DNA of 41,839 nucleotides from Candidatus Hydrogenedentota bacterium (GTDB lineage: Bacteria; Hydrogenedentota; Hydrogenedentia; Hydrogenedentales; CAILVY01). The translations under genes were made by a program, and so were the position numbers. Positions 1-8,532 of this stretch are shown here, in pieces. The stretch covers positions 1 through 41,839 of the forward strand of contig CAILVY010000073.1 of assembly GCA_903837785.1 (NCBI GenBank), written 5' to 3'. The notes below the pieces were generated by a model. That model worked only from the letters and a program-made list of their open reading frames with translations. It made no database searches and was not told the origin of the DNA. Position 1 is the first letter of the stretch. Each line of letters opens with the position of its first letter.

Positions 1-142
1 CGTGAGGATCCACTGCGGGATTCTTCACTTCTGTTCTGGTTACAACTACGGCTCCACCTCCATCGCCAAATAATACACTTACATTGCGGCCATTGGGCGT
101 GAGATCCATAACCTTTGACTGTACTTCGGCACCAACAACTCG
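1..142 (-). pseudogene. fabH: 3-oxoacyl-ACP synthase III (FabH)-like fragment at contig edge
   Basis: Read on the minus strand from about 142 down to the window edge, a frame different from the gspG frame gives RVVGAEVQSKVMDL followed by GRNVSVLFGDGGGAVVV. The spacing and wording match the ketoacyl synthase III core (GAEVQS, then the LFGDGAGA loop), so this looks like an internal piece of a FabH-family enzyme, which condenses malonyl-ACP with an acyl-CoA in fatty acid or polyketide starter synthesis. No start is visible; upstream the sequence becomes gspG. Base composition is more AT-rich than the neighbouring gene. It is either the middle of a gene joined to gspG by an assembly error, or a real recombination scar. 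The family match is from memory of the motif, not from a search. Confidence 0.55.
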
Positions 143-345
143 AGCGTCTTCGGGTAGCTGTTGTTGTTGTCCAGGGCATAGAGGTCGATCGCGCTTGAGA
201 GCACGCTGATGTCCCCCTTGGCCCGATTGATCTGCGTCTGCTTCAGCCGAGGCAGGATATTGGGCACGACGGCCCCCGCCAGAATCCCGATAATGACCAC
301 CACGATCACCAGTTCGATGAGTGTGAATCCCCGCATGCGCTTCAA
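79..345 (-). CDS. gspG: Type II secretion pseudopilin GspG-like, 3' end lost
   Basis: The N-terminus KRMRGFTLIELVIVVVIIG is a textbook type IV prepilin/pseudopilin signal: short basic leader, Gly before the cleaved Phe, Glu at +5, then the hydrophobic helix. The following YALDNNNSYPKTLELLVPKY resembles the major pseudopilin GspG, normally about 140 residues. After VPKY the frame gives nonsense and stops at 79, so the C-terminal half is missing. The start is best placed at a TTG at 345, since AAGGAGG lies 5 bases upstream; the ATG at 336 is 14 bases from it, and the ATG at 387 lacks a site. GspG forms the periplasmic pseudopilus driven by a GspE/GspF motor; such a pair lies at 13616-16549. The loss coincides with the FabH-like frame described above. 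Confidence 0.75.
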   Translation of the reverse strand: MKRMRGFTLIELVIVVVIIGILAGAVVPNILPRLKQTQINRAKGDISVLSSAIDLYALDNNNSYPKTLELLVPKYSQRLWISRPMAAM

Positions 346-518
346 ACGTCCCTCCTTTGCGTTCACGGCCGAACGTCCCGAAATCATAACGCATCCGAGG
401 GAGGGAACGCTGACATCCTACGAGCCCGGTACTGACTGCACCGGCCCATGCGGCCCCGTGCTTCCGGGCAGACGCCGCCGGCTGGCGGCGCCGCTCCGTC
501 TCGCGCAGACTTGCTTCC

Positions 519-3500
519 TCACCAGACAACGGTACGGGAAGTCTCTCGTTCGCCCGCCGGCAATTCCAGCACCGCCGTCGTGCCTTCCCCCAATTTCGAC
601 GTGTACGTCAGCGTTCCGCCGTGTTCGTGGGCGATATTGAACGAAATCCAAAGGCCGAGACCCGTGCCCCCCGAGGCACGCTTGCTTGTGAAGAACGGAT
701 CGCCCAAGTGCCGCAAATCCTCTTCCGGGATGCCTGCCCCTTCGTCCCGGACTTCCACCACCACGTTATCCGTCTCCGGCGCGCGGAAGGCCCGCACATA
801 GATCGCTTTGCTCCGGTCGGGCAGCGCCTGGCACGCGTTCTGGATCAGGTTGATGATGACCTGTTCAAGGCGCTGGAAGTTGCCTTGCACCGGCGGGAGG
901 TCCTCGGCATAGTCGATGCTCAGGTGATCCGTGCATTTCTGCAGCATGTTGCTCATGAGCACCACCGCAGACTTCACCACCGCTTTCACGTCGACCGCAG
1001 CCATTTTGTCGGCGGGATTGTAGCGGGCGGAGTCGCGCAGTTCCTGCACAATCAACTCGATGCGCTTCGCGCTCGCCAGCGTATTGGCATACATCTCCGG
1101 GAACTTGTCCCGGCTCTCGGAATAATCGAAACCGCCCAGCACGAAATCCCCGAAGTCTTTCTCAAAATTGTCCAGGATGGGCTGCACGCTCATCCACACA
1201 TTCTGCAGCGAGGCGACATTGTTCATGATCGCATGGTTCGGATTGTTGATCTCGTGCGCAATCCCCGAAGCGAGGATGCCCAGCGAAACCATCTTGTCCG
1301 CCTGGATCAACTGCTGATGGCGCATCCTCGCCTCCTCCTCGGCCTGGACCCGCGCCGTGATATCCAGGATCGTTCCGAAGATCCGGCTCGTGGCTCCATG
1401 CTCGCCCGGGATGGCCTCGCCCTGCATGTGAACGTGGCGGATCTCCTCGTCGACCCGCACAATCCGGTATTCTATGTCGTACCGCGTTGCGTCTTGCTCG
1501 GCATGCCGGAGCGTCTCTTCCACAGCCGCCCGATCTTCGCGGTGAACCTGGGCGAGGAAATCCTGATACGTCGCAAAGGATTCTCCGGGGTACAGCCCGC
1601 AGATGCGGAATACCTCGTCCGAGCAGGCCAGTCCGCCCGTCGACACATCCCACTCCCAACTGCCGACGTGGGCCATCTGTTGCGCGGCCGCCAGACGCGC
1701 TTCGCTCTTCCGCAGGGCGCCGAGGGTCCTCACATGGCCTTCGATTTGGGCCGCAAGCTCCGAGTTGACCCGCGAAAGCTCCTGGGTGCGCTCGTGGACG
1801 CGTTGTTCCAGTTCGTCGTGCGCCTGGCGCAGCGCGTGTTGCACCACAATTCGCTGCATCGCCACCGCGACCGCGTTCGCCACGGTCCGCATCACTTCGA
1901 GTTCATCCTCCGTGAACGTCGTCCGCGTCCGCGTGCCGAAGGAAAGCGTGCCGATAGTCCGGCCCTGCGCCAACAGCGGGTGGCATGCATATGCCTGAAC
2001 GCCAAACGACTTGACGAGCTCCGTGCGCGGATCCGGCACGTGTTGAATGTCCTCCGCAATGATGCGGCAGCCGCCCTGCGCGGCACAGCCGCAGACCGCC
2101 ACGCCGTAATCCAGCCATTCTATCTTGAGCGCCTCCTCCTCCGGAATGCCGCCCCACGCGTTCAGATGCAGCCGCCCCCGCGTATCGTCCGCCAGGAAAT
2201 TGAAGAAGCAGTCACAGTCCAGGTGCCGCAGAACTTTCCGGCACAAGTCCTCGACCAAGCGCTGCGGTTCGTCGCTTCCCAGCAGGCCCGCCGTAACCTC
2301 GGACAACAGCTTGAAGCGTTCCGTGCTTCGATGAAGCCGCACCGCGGCCTCTTTCCGCGCGGTCACGTCCTGGGTTGTCCCGAACCCGCCAAGCAGGCCA
2401 CCGTCTGTTTCGAATTCGAGTTCCGCCTGTTCGCGCACCCATTTCACCGCGCCATCCACAACAATCCGGTGTTCGATATCGTACGGCGCGCCACTCAATG
2501 CGGCCGTCCATTGTTGATGTACAAAGGCCCGGTCGTCCGGGTGGACCACCTCCAGGAAGGTTTCATACGACATCGGCGTGCCTTCGGGTATGCCGAATAT
2601 CCGGTGATTCTCCGCCGACCAAAGCAATTCATTCTTGCGGACGTCCAAGCGCCAACTGCCGATATGCGCCACGGCCTGCGCGCGGTTCAGATCCTCTTCG
2701 CGCTCGCGAAGCGCCTCCTGTGCCCGGCGCTTCTCTGTCACATCGTGGAACACGAGGACCACTCCGGAAACTGTGCCCGCGCGATCCAGGATGGGCGCCG
2801 CACTGTCCTCAATCGGCACCTCGCGGCCATCGCGCGTTATCAACGCGGTATGATTGGCCAGCGTGACAATCGTGCCCTCCTGAAGCACGCGCCGCACAAT
2901 GTTCTCGGCCGGCTTTCGCGTCTCCTCATTGATGATCTGGAACACCACGTCCACCGCCTGGCCCAGGGCGTCCTCGGCGGACCACCCGGTCAGCGCCGCC
3001 GCCACCGGATTGAAGAACGTGATGCAGCCGTCGATGTCCGTCGTCATCACCGCGTCGCCGATGCTTGACAGCGTCACCCGGAACCACTCGCGCTGCTGGC
3101 GCAGCGCCTCTTCGGCGCGCTTGGCACCCGTGATGTCGCGGTTCGCGCCAATAAAGCGCAGCGGACGGCGGACTTCCTCCTGCTCCTCGAAGTAGACGCG
3201 TCCATGCGAGGCAATCCAGTGCACGGAGCCGTCCGGCCAGATAACGCGGAATTCCTGATGATAGGCGCCGTTGTTTTCGCCCGACGCCGCACGCCGCACC
3301 GCCTCGTCCACCCGCGTCCGGTCCTCCGGGTGAATCTGATCGATGGCCGCCCGATAATCTATGTGATCCCCCGCGGGAACCCCAAACTGATTCCGGCATT
3401 CCGCGTCCCAGAAGACATCCCCCGTGTCCAGCCGATAATCCCAGGCGCCCATCTCCGCCGCCTCCAGGACGAGCCGCCGTTGTTCGGAAGCTTGCCCAAG

Positions 3501-6032
3501 CTCCGCAGTGCGCTCCTCGACCCGGATCTCAAGCAGGTCATGCGCCTGTTGCAGTGCCGCCTCCGCATGCTTGCGCTCCGTGATGTCTATCCCCATCTCC
3601 ATGATCAATGGGGAACCATCGGAGTCCTTGAACGGAAAGTCGTGAATGTCATAGTTGCGGCCGTCCGGTCCCATCCACTCCCAGTGATGGGGAGCATTCG
3701 TCCGCATGACGGTGTAGGTCTCGCACGTCTCGCACGCCTCGCAGCGCTCGAACAAAAACTCAAAGCACTTCCGGCCGTGCGACTCGCCGAAACGCTCCCG
3801 GAAGAAGCGGTTGGCGAACGGCATGTGATAGTCGGGCGCCAACAGCGCCACGTACACCGGCAGCATCTCCAAAACGTCGTTGAAACGCTTGCGCTCGGCC
3901 TCGACCGCCGCCTCGGCACGGGCGCGCTCGGCAACCTCGCCGGACAACTCCTCATTCAGCCGCAACAACTCATTCGTCCGCGCGAGCACTCGCTGCTCCA
4001 GAACTTCTTCCGCCTGCTTGAGAACATGAATGTCCGTGGCCGTCACCAGCCACCCGCACAGCGACCCATCCTCCGCGAGGTCCAGGACCGCATTGCTCAA
4101 GAACCAGCGGTATTCGCCGTCGTGACGCCGAAGGCGATACTCGCATACGTACTCCGAACCGGTCCGGAGGGCGTTCTCCCAGACTTCTTTTGCCCGGGCC
4201 AAGTCGTCGGGATGCACAAGCTGCGCGCGTTCCTCCATGCTGGCCGTCTCGAGCCCCGTGTATTCGCTCCAGCACCGATTGAAGTAGAGCACGTCCCCCT
4301 GCGCGTCCGACTGCCAGACGAGTTGAGGCAAGGCTTCGGCCAGGCCGCGGAAGCGCGTTTCGCTCTCTCGCAAGGCCGCTTCGACCTGCTTGCGTGCTGT
4401 TATGTTACGTCCGTAGAAATTGACGTGAGTTTCGTCCGGATTGGAGGAGAGCGCGAAAGACCAGACCCGGCCGTCCCGGCCGGCCACTTCAACCTCATGA
4501 AATCGTTCGCCGTCCTGGAAACGCCGTACGAGTCCGAACAGGGCTTCGGGTAAGGGGGTATCCGCTTGCCATTCGAGTTGTTCCAGCATCTCCAGTGCGG
4601 GAGGGTTTGCGAACAGGACGGCGCCTTCTCCATTGGCGCGCAGTACCGGGTTGGGGTTCTCCCGGGTGAACTGTGCCATGCTTTGCACCTGGGCCTCGGA
4701 GCGCCGCCACATGAATGCATGGACGATCGCCTCTGCCAGGGTTTCCAGAACCTCCAGGTCCACTTGGGTGTATCCGCCGTCCCGGTTGCCGACCGCAATC
4801 ATCCCGATCGTCTTCCCGAGATGAATCAGGGGCGCCCCCAGAAACGCCTTCAGCGGCGGATGGCCCTCGGGACAGCCGATACTGTCCGGGTGGGAGGCCG
4901 GATCATTCGTGAAGAAAGCTTTGCCGTCCCTGAGGACCCGCCCGTAGATGCCATGAACGATGAACCCGGTGGGAACAATCCGGTGGCCCGTGGGATGTTC
5001 CATGCGGCACGCGTCCCAGCCTGGATCGCTTATGGCGATGTCGTCCAGCTTGCCCGCCGCGTTGACCTCGCCAATGAAACCGAACTTGCTGCCCGTCACC
5101 GACTCCGCCACCGCAAGGCAAGTCCGGCCCAATTCCTCTTCCGTCTCGTAGCTCAGCGCCTCGCGGAAGATGCGGTTAATCCCGTCCAGTACCGCGTTCT
5201 GCCGGAGGATCCGCAGCTCCGCCTGCTTGCGCTCGGAGATGTCCCGGGCCACGTGGATCGAGCCGGTCAGGTTCCCCGCGGCGTCAAAGACCGGCGTGCA
5301 CGTCACGAGAAAGTCGCCCCCGAGCCGCTCCTCGTGAAGTTCTGCCGCATGTTCCCGTCCGTCCGCCAAAGCCCGCGTATGCGGGCAAGATGCCGGCGCC
5401 TGCTCCGCGCCATGGACGGCCTCATAGCACTTCATACCGGCACACTGCTCCGGAGCGACGCCCAGGCATTGAGCCATCGCGCGATTGACGCGAACAATGC
5501 CGTGATCCGTGTCAATCACCGCCACGAGGTCCGGGACGCTGTCAAAGGTCCGTTCCCAATCGCGTTCCGCCGATTGCAGCCGTGCTTCCGCTGCGCTGCG
5601 CTCCCGCAAATCCCGGATAACGGACACCACGTAGTCCTTGGCCTCGTCCCGGAACAGCCGGGTGTGCAGTTCCGCGGGAACCCGCGTTCCATCCTTGCGG
5701 AGCAGATGCTTGCGGAAAAGCAGTTCGCCGTCTGCCAGCAGACGATCCTTCTCCTCCGGCACCGTCTCGAGATCGCCATCCCCTTGAATCTTCAACGGGG
5801 TCAACGTCCGCATCTCTGCTTCCGTGTAGCCCAGCAGGGCACAGGCCGCCGGATTCGCCGCGAGAAAGTGTCCGGGATTCTCCTCCGTCACAAGTTCATG
5901 CACAACCACCCCATCCAGGGCATGCCGAAAGACCATCTCGTACAGCGCGTTCACTCCATCGACCTGCTCCGAGACGGCACGGGTTCGCGCCCTGCGGCTT
6001 CTTTTCTTCAGTGGGGGGGTGTCTTCCTTCAT
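519..6032 (-). CDS. Giant soluble sensor histidine kinase, nine PAS and two GAF domains
   Basis: This protein of about 1,837 residues senses small molecules or redox state and autophosphorylates on histidine. Rough order: PAS 25-145, PAS 160-270, GAF 280-445, PAS 450-555, PAS 560-675, PAS 715-820, PAS 850-970, PAS 980-1100, PAS 1105-1225, GAF 1230-1395, PAS 1440-1560, then HisKA (GIAHEINNPN, phospho-His near 1593) and HATPase with N box NLIQNACQAL, G1 DEGAGIP, F box FFTSK and G2 GTGLGLW. All kinase motifs are intact. Helical linkers rich in R, E and A lie after several PAS domains. There is no transmembrane segment, no receiver domain and no response regulator nearby, so it is a cytoplasmic orphan kinase. 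The fifth PAS holds a C-x2-C-x2-C cluster (ERCEACETC). An ATG at 6032 has AGAGG just upstream; a GTG at 6047 is also open. Confidence 0.93.
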   Translation of the reverse strand: MKEDTPPLKKRSRRARTRAVSEQVDGVNALYEMVFRHALDGVVVHELVTEENPGHFLAANPAACALLGYTEAEMRTLTPLKIQGDGDLETVPEEKDRLLADGELLFRKHLLRKDGTRVPAELHTRLFRDEAKDYVVSVIRDLRERSAAEARLQSAERDWERTFDSVPDLVAVIDTDHGIVRVNRAMAQCLGVAPEQCAGMKCYEAVHGAEQAPASCPHTRALADGREHAAELHEERLGGDFLVTCTPVFDAAGNLTGSIHVARDISERKQAELRILRQNAVLDGINRIFREALSYETEEELGRTCLAVAESVTGSKFGFIGEVNAAGKLDDIAISDPGWDACRMEHPTGHRIVPTGFIVHGIYGRVLRDGKAFFTNDPASHPDSIGCPEGHPPLKAFLGAPLIHLGKTIGMIAVGNRDGGYTQVDLEVLETLAEAIVHAFMWRRSEAQVQSMAQFTRENPNPVLRANGEGAVLFANPPALEMLEQLEWQADTPLPEALFGLVRRFQDGERFHEVEVAGRDGRVWSFALSSNPDETHVNFYGRNITARKQVEAALRESETRFRGLAEALPQLVWQSDAQGDVLYFNRCWSEYTGLETASMEERAQLVHPDDLARAKEVWENALRTGSEYVCEYRLRRHDGEYRWFLSNAVLDLAEDGSLCGWLVTATDIHVLKQAEEVLEQRVLARTNELLRLNEELSGEVAERARAEAAVEAERKRFNDVLEMLPVYVALLAPDYHMPFANRFFRERFGESHGRKCFEFLFERCEACETCETYTVMRTNAPHHWEWMGPDGRNYDIHDFPFKDSDGSPLIMEMGIDITERKHAEAALQQAHDLLEIRVEERTAELGQASEQRRLVLEAAEMGAWDYRLDTGDVFWDAECRNQFGVPAGDHIDYRAAIDQIHPEDRTRVDEAVRRAASGENNGAYHQEFRVIWPDGSVHWIASHGRVYFEEQEEVRRPLRFIGANRDITGAKRAEEALRQQREWFRVTLSSIGDAVMTTDIDGCITFFNPVAAALTGWSAEDALGQAVDVVFQIINEETRKPAENIVRRVLQEGTIVTLANHTALITRDGREVPIEDSAAPILDRAGTVSGVVLVFHDVTEKRRAQEALREREEDLNRAQAVAHIGSWRLDVRKNELLWSAENHRIFGIPEGTPMSYETFLEVVHPDDRAFVHQQWTAALSGAPYDIEHRIVVDGAVKWVREQAELEFETDGGLLGGFGTTQDVTARKEAAVRLHRSTERFKLLSEVTAGLLGSDEPQRLVEDLCRKVLRHLDCDCFFNFLADDTRGRLHLNAWGGIPEEEALKIEWLDYGVAVCGCAAQGGCRIIAEDIQHVPDPRTELVKSFGVQAYACHPLLAQGRTIGTLSFGTRTRTTFTEDELEVMRTVANAVAVAMQRIVVQHALRQAHDELEQRVHERTQELSRVNSELAAQIEGHVRTLGALRKSEARLAAAQQMAHVGSWEWDVSTGGLACSDEVFRICGLYPGESFATYQDFLAQVHREDRAAVEETLRHAEQDATRYDIEYRIVRVDEEIRHVHMQGEAIPGEHGATSRIFGTILDITARVQAEEEARMRHQQLIQADKMVSLGILASGIAHEINNPNHAIMNNVASLQNVWMSVQPILDNFEKDFGDFVLGGFDYSESRDKFPEMYANTLASAKRIELIVQELRDSARYNPADKMAAVDVKAVVKSAVVLMSNMLQKCTDHLSIDYAEDLPPVQGNFQRLEQVIINLIQNACQALPDRSKAIYVRAFRAPETDNVVVEVRDEGAGIPEEDLRHLGDPFFTSKRASGGTGLGLWISFNIAHEHGGTLTYTSKLGEGTTAVLELPAGERETSRTVVW

Positions 6033-6210
6033 AAGGCCTCTTGCCACATTGCGTTGCCGGGCTTCTTCAGGAACCAGCGGCGAAAAGTCTTAGATCCGAG
6101 CACACATCGAATCGCGGACAGCACAAAAACGAACAAAGTCTACTACTTCGTACAAGGACAATCCAGCCCGAAGGATTGCCTCCCACGAAATTGTACCCGG
6201 TTTTGCAGCT

Positions 6211-6239
6211 TTGCAAAAGCCGCCTGCCCGCCCTATACT
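6211..6239 (+). promoter_or_regulatory. Sigma-70-type promoter for the 6316 gene
   Basis: TTGCAA at 6211-6216 and TATACT at 6234-6239 are separated by 17 bases, close to the housekeeping consensus. It lies between the divergent sensor kinase and the gene starting at 6316 and points to that gene and the arabinofuranosidase coupled to it. The rest of the 6033-6315 gap shows nothing else I can name. Confidence 0.6.
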
Positions 6240-6315
6240 TAACCCGTATGCAGGGAGGGCGGGTCTCGCGCAACGATGCGCTCGCAGATCCTATTGCGAA
6301 ACCGGGAAAGAACTT

Positions 6316-7017
6316 ATGCAGGCGGAAGATCGGGTTATACATTTCTCCACGGAGTTGATTCATCCCCCCGTGCATCACAAGAAAGAGGTGCTGCAGCGCC
6401 TCTACTTCGAACTGAGCCAGATGCGCGTGGCGGCCTACGACAGCACCGATTTCAGCAACCCTCTTCAAGTGCGCTTCCACTCCAAGCGCGGCAAGAAGAG
6501 CGAGTCCGTCGCCATCTTCCTGCCCGACCGCGTCGTGCTGATTGAAGAATGGGCCGATATGGCCTTGAGCGACTTTCTCGAGAAAGTACGCGAGGTCGGA
6601 ACGCGCGCGCTCGCCGCCCGGGGCGTTCCCTTCTACATCGTGCACACCGCCACCCTCCGCTCAACCTTCGCCTTGAGCCACTTTGACGATGCCCGCGCCT
6701 TTATCACCGACCGCTGCTGCGGGCAGCAGGACCGGATCGCCCCCTTTCTGCACCGCCCCATCGCCACCGCCGGCCTGCGCTTTGTGCTCCCCGAGACGAA
6801 CGACGATCCCGGCGCCTTCTATGTCACTATCGAGTCGTTCCGGCACAGCCGGAACGAAGTCTTCGTCGAAGTGAAAGGCATCTTCTCTAAACGGCAGGTC
6901 GGCGCTGAGGACATGAACGGCGTCCTCGACAATGTGCGCTCGGTCCGGACCTTCATCTCGCACCGGGTCTATCCCTATCTCAACCAGTTCGATCAGCCCC
7001 AGGACGTGATTTCATGA
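6316..7017 (+). CDS. Conserved-looking protein of unknown function, coupled to GH51 gene
   Basis: I do not recognise a family for this protein of 233 residues. It has no signal peptide or membrane segment and looks globular, with alternating strands and helices, several short hydrophobic strands (VAIFLPDRVVLIEEW, PFYIVHTATL) and a tail ending LNQFDQPQDVIS. It contains an adjacent CC pair (TDRCCGQQD) but no clear metal motif. The start at 6316 (MQAEDRVIHF) is chosen because the frame upstream is low-complexity and overlaps the promoter; only a weak GGGAAAG precedes it. Its stop overlaps the arabinofuranosidase start by ATGA, which implies translational coupling, so a role connected with that enzyme or its substrate is possible but unproven. 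Confidence 0.7.
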   Translation: MQAEDRVIHFSTELIHPPVHHKKEVLQRLYFELSQMRVAAYDSTDFSNPLQVRFHSKRGKKSESVAIFLPDRVVLIEEWADMALSDFLEKVREVGTRALAARGVPFYIVHTATLRSTFALSHFDDARAFITDRCCGQQDRIAPFLHRPIATAGLRFVLPETNDDPGAFYVTIESFRHSRNEVFVEVKGIFSKRQVGAEDMNGVLDNVRSVRTFISHRVYPYLNQFDQPQDVIS

Positions 7018-8501
7018 GCCAGGCCCGGATCACCCTCTGGCCGGCTCTGCCCAAAGCGCGAATCCACCCCAACCTCTACGGCCATTTCGCCGAGCACCTC
7101 GGGCGTTGCGTCTACGAGGGCATCTGGACCGGACGCGAATCCCGGGTCGCGCATCAGGACGGCCTCCGCGTGGATGTGCTGGCAGCCCTCAAACATCTGC
7201 GCGTCCCCGTGCTCCGGTGGCCGGGCGGCTGTTTTGCCGACGATTATCACTGGAAACAAGGCATTGGAAAAGCGCGGCCCGTCACCGCCAACCTGTGGTG
7301 GCAACAGGCCGAACCCAACGAATTCGGCACGGACGAATTCATGCGCTTCTGCCGCGCCGTCGGCTGCGCGCCGTATCTCGTCTGCAACGTCGGCTCGGGT
7401 ACGCCCCGCGAAGCCCGCGAGTGGCTCGAATACTGCAACTTCGGCGGCGATTCCACGCTGTCGCGCGCCCGCGCCGATCACGGCGCCCGCGAACCCTACG
7501 AAGTGAAGTACTGGGGCGTGGGCAACGAGAACTGGGGATGCGGGGGGCGCTTTCGCGCCGCGGACTATGCCAAAGAGTATGTCCGATTCGCCAGTTATCT
7601 GAAGGCCTTCGATCCCGCCATCGAACTCATCGCCTGCGGAGCCCATTTCGGCGATTACCGGGACGCCGGCCAGAATGCCTGGAATCACGACTTCTGCCAG
7701 GAAATGCCGCACCCCGATCTCATCGATCACCTCGCCCTTCACCGCTACTTCAAGCGGGGCAAGGGCGTTCACTTCACCGACGGCGAATTCCAGGCGCTCT
7801 TCGCCGACGTCCTGGCCCTCGAACGCGACCTGGAACGCACCGACGCCGTCCTCCGCTACTTTTACCCGGACAAACAGGTTGGCATTGCCCTCGACGAGTG
7901 GGGGATGTGGCATCCCGAAGCCATCGTCGAGAACGGGCTCGAGCAGAGCCACACGTTGCGCGATGCCCTGCTGGCGGGCGCCGTCCTGAACTGCCTCAAC
8001 CGATGGGCACACCGCGTCTCCATGGCCAACCTCGCGCAGACGATCAATGTCCTGCAGTGCCTCGCGGTCACGAACGGCGGAAAAATGTTCCTGACGCCAA
8101 CCTATCACGTCTTCGAGATGATGCGGCCCCACATGGGCGGTACGCTCCTCACCCAATCCGTCGAATGCCCCGCCTACGAGGCGCATCCCGTCGGCTTCGC
8201 TTCAAAACAGGCGGTGCCCGCGCTCAGCGTCAGTGCCTCGCGCCAGGGCGGCAAGATCCTGCTCTCCATCGTCAATCAGACCCTGAACGACGACCTCGAA
8301 GTCGCCATTCGGCTCAGTGAAGCGAAGATCGCGGCCGTGGCCGGGCGCGTCCTCGAAGCAAGCGGTCCCCGCGAGCACAACACGTTCAAGAACCCCAAAG
8401 CGGTCGAACCCAAACGCGTGAAGGCCGAGGCTGTCAAGGGCGGCCTTGTGCACGTTTTCCCAAGGCACAGCCTTACGGCCCTGACGCTGACGATTGAGTA
8501 A
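7014..8501 (+). CDS. Alpha-L-arabinofuranosidase, glycoside hydrolase family 51
   Basis: The enzyme removes terminal alpha-L-arabinofuranosyl residues from arabinan, arabinoxylan or their oligosaccharides with retention of configuration. At 495 residues it has the normal family length. The GH51 (clan GH-A) signatures are clear: LYGHFAEHLGRCVYEGIW near the N-terminus, VLRWPGGCFADDYHW around 66-80, the acid/base Glu172 in GVGNENWG and the nucleophile Glu295 in IALDEWGMW. A C-terminal beta domain follows from about 400. There is no signal peptide, so it acts in the cytoplasm on imported oligosaccharides. It overlaps the upstream unknown gene by four bases. A glycosyltransferase follows in the same direction, and an AraC-type regulator lies convergently beyond it. 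Confidence 0.95.
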   Translation: MSQARITLWPALPKARIHPNLYGHFAEHLGRCVYEGIWTGRESRVAHQDGLRVDVLAALKHLRVPVLRWPGGCFADDYHWKQGIGKARPVTANLWWQQAEPNEFGTDEFMRFCRAVGCAPYLVCNVGSGTPREAREWLEYCNFGGDSTLSRARADHGAREPYEVKYWGVGNENWGCGGRFRAADYAKEYVRFASYLKAFDPAIELIACGAHFGDYRDAGQNAWNHDFCQEMPHPDLIDHLALHRYFKRGKGVHFTDGEFQALFADVLALERDLERTDAVLRYFYPDKQVGIALDEWGMWHPEAIVENGLEQSHTLRDALLAGAVLNCLNRWAHRVSMANLAQTINVLQCLAVTNGGKMFLTPTYHVFEMMRPHMGGTLLTQSVECPAYEAHPVGFASKQAVPALSVSASRQGGKILLSIVNQTLNDDLEVAIRLSEAKIAAVAGRVLEASGPREHNTFKNPKAVEPKRVKAEAVKGGLVHVFPRHSLTALTLTIE

Positions 8502-8532
8502 CCGCGCGATCGTCGGGCAAGAGGCGCACTGC

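Noticed and set aside
473-490. GC-rich hairpin CGCCGCC/GGCGGCG after the sensor kinase stop
   Set aside because: It lacks a T-run on the minus strand, so it is not a convincing intrinsic terminator.
621-6242. Long plus-strand open frames opposite the sensor kinase (621-3068, 3204-4553, 4566-6242)
   Set aside because: They are antisense shadows of a high-GC gene; their translations are rich in Arg, His and Pro with no domain, while the minus-strand frame has continuous PAS, GAF and kinase motifs.
6993-8320. Open frames on both strands over the arabinofuranosidase (6993-8186 minus, 7106-8320 plus)
   Set aside because: The plus-strand frame at 7014 carries the full GH51 catalytic signature; the others are low-complexity shadows.
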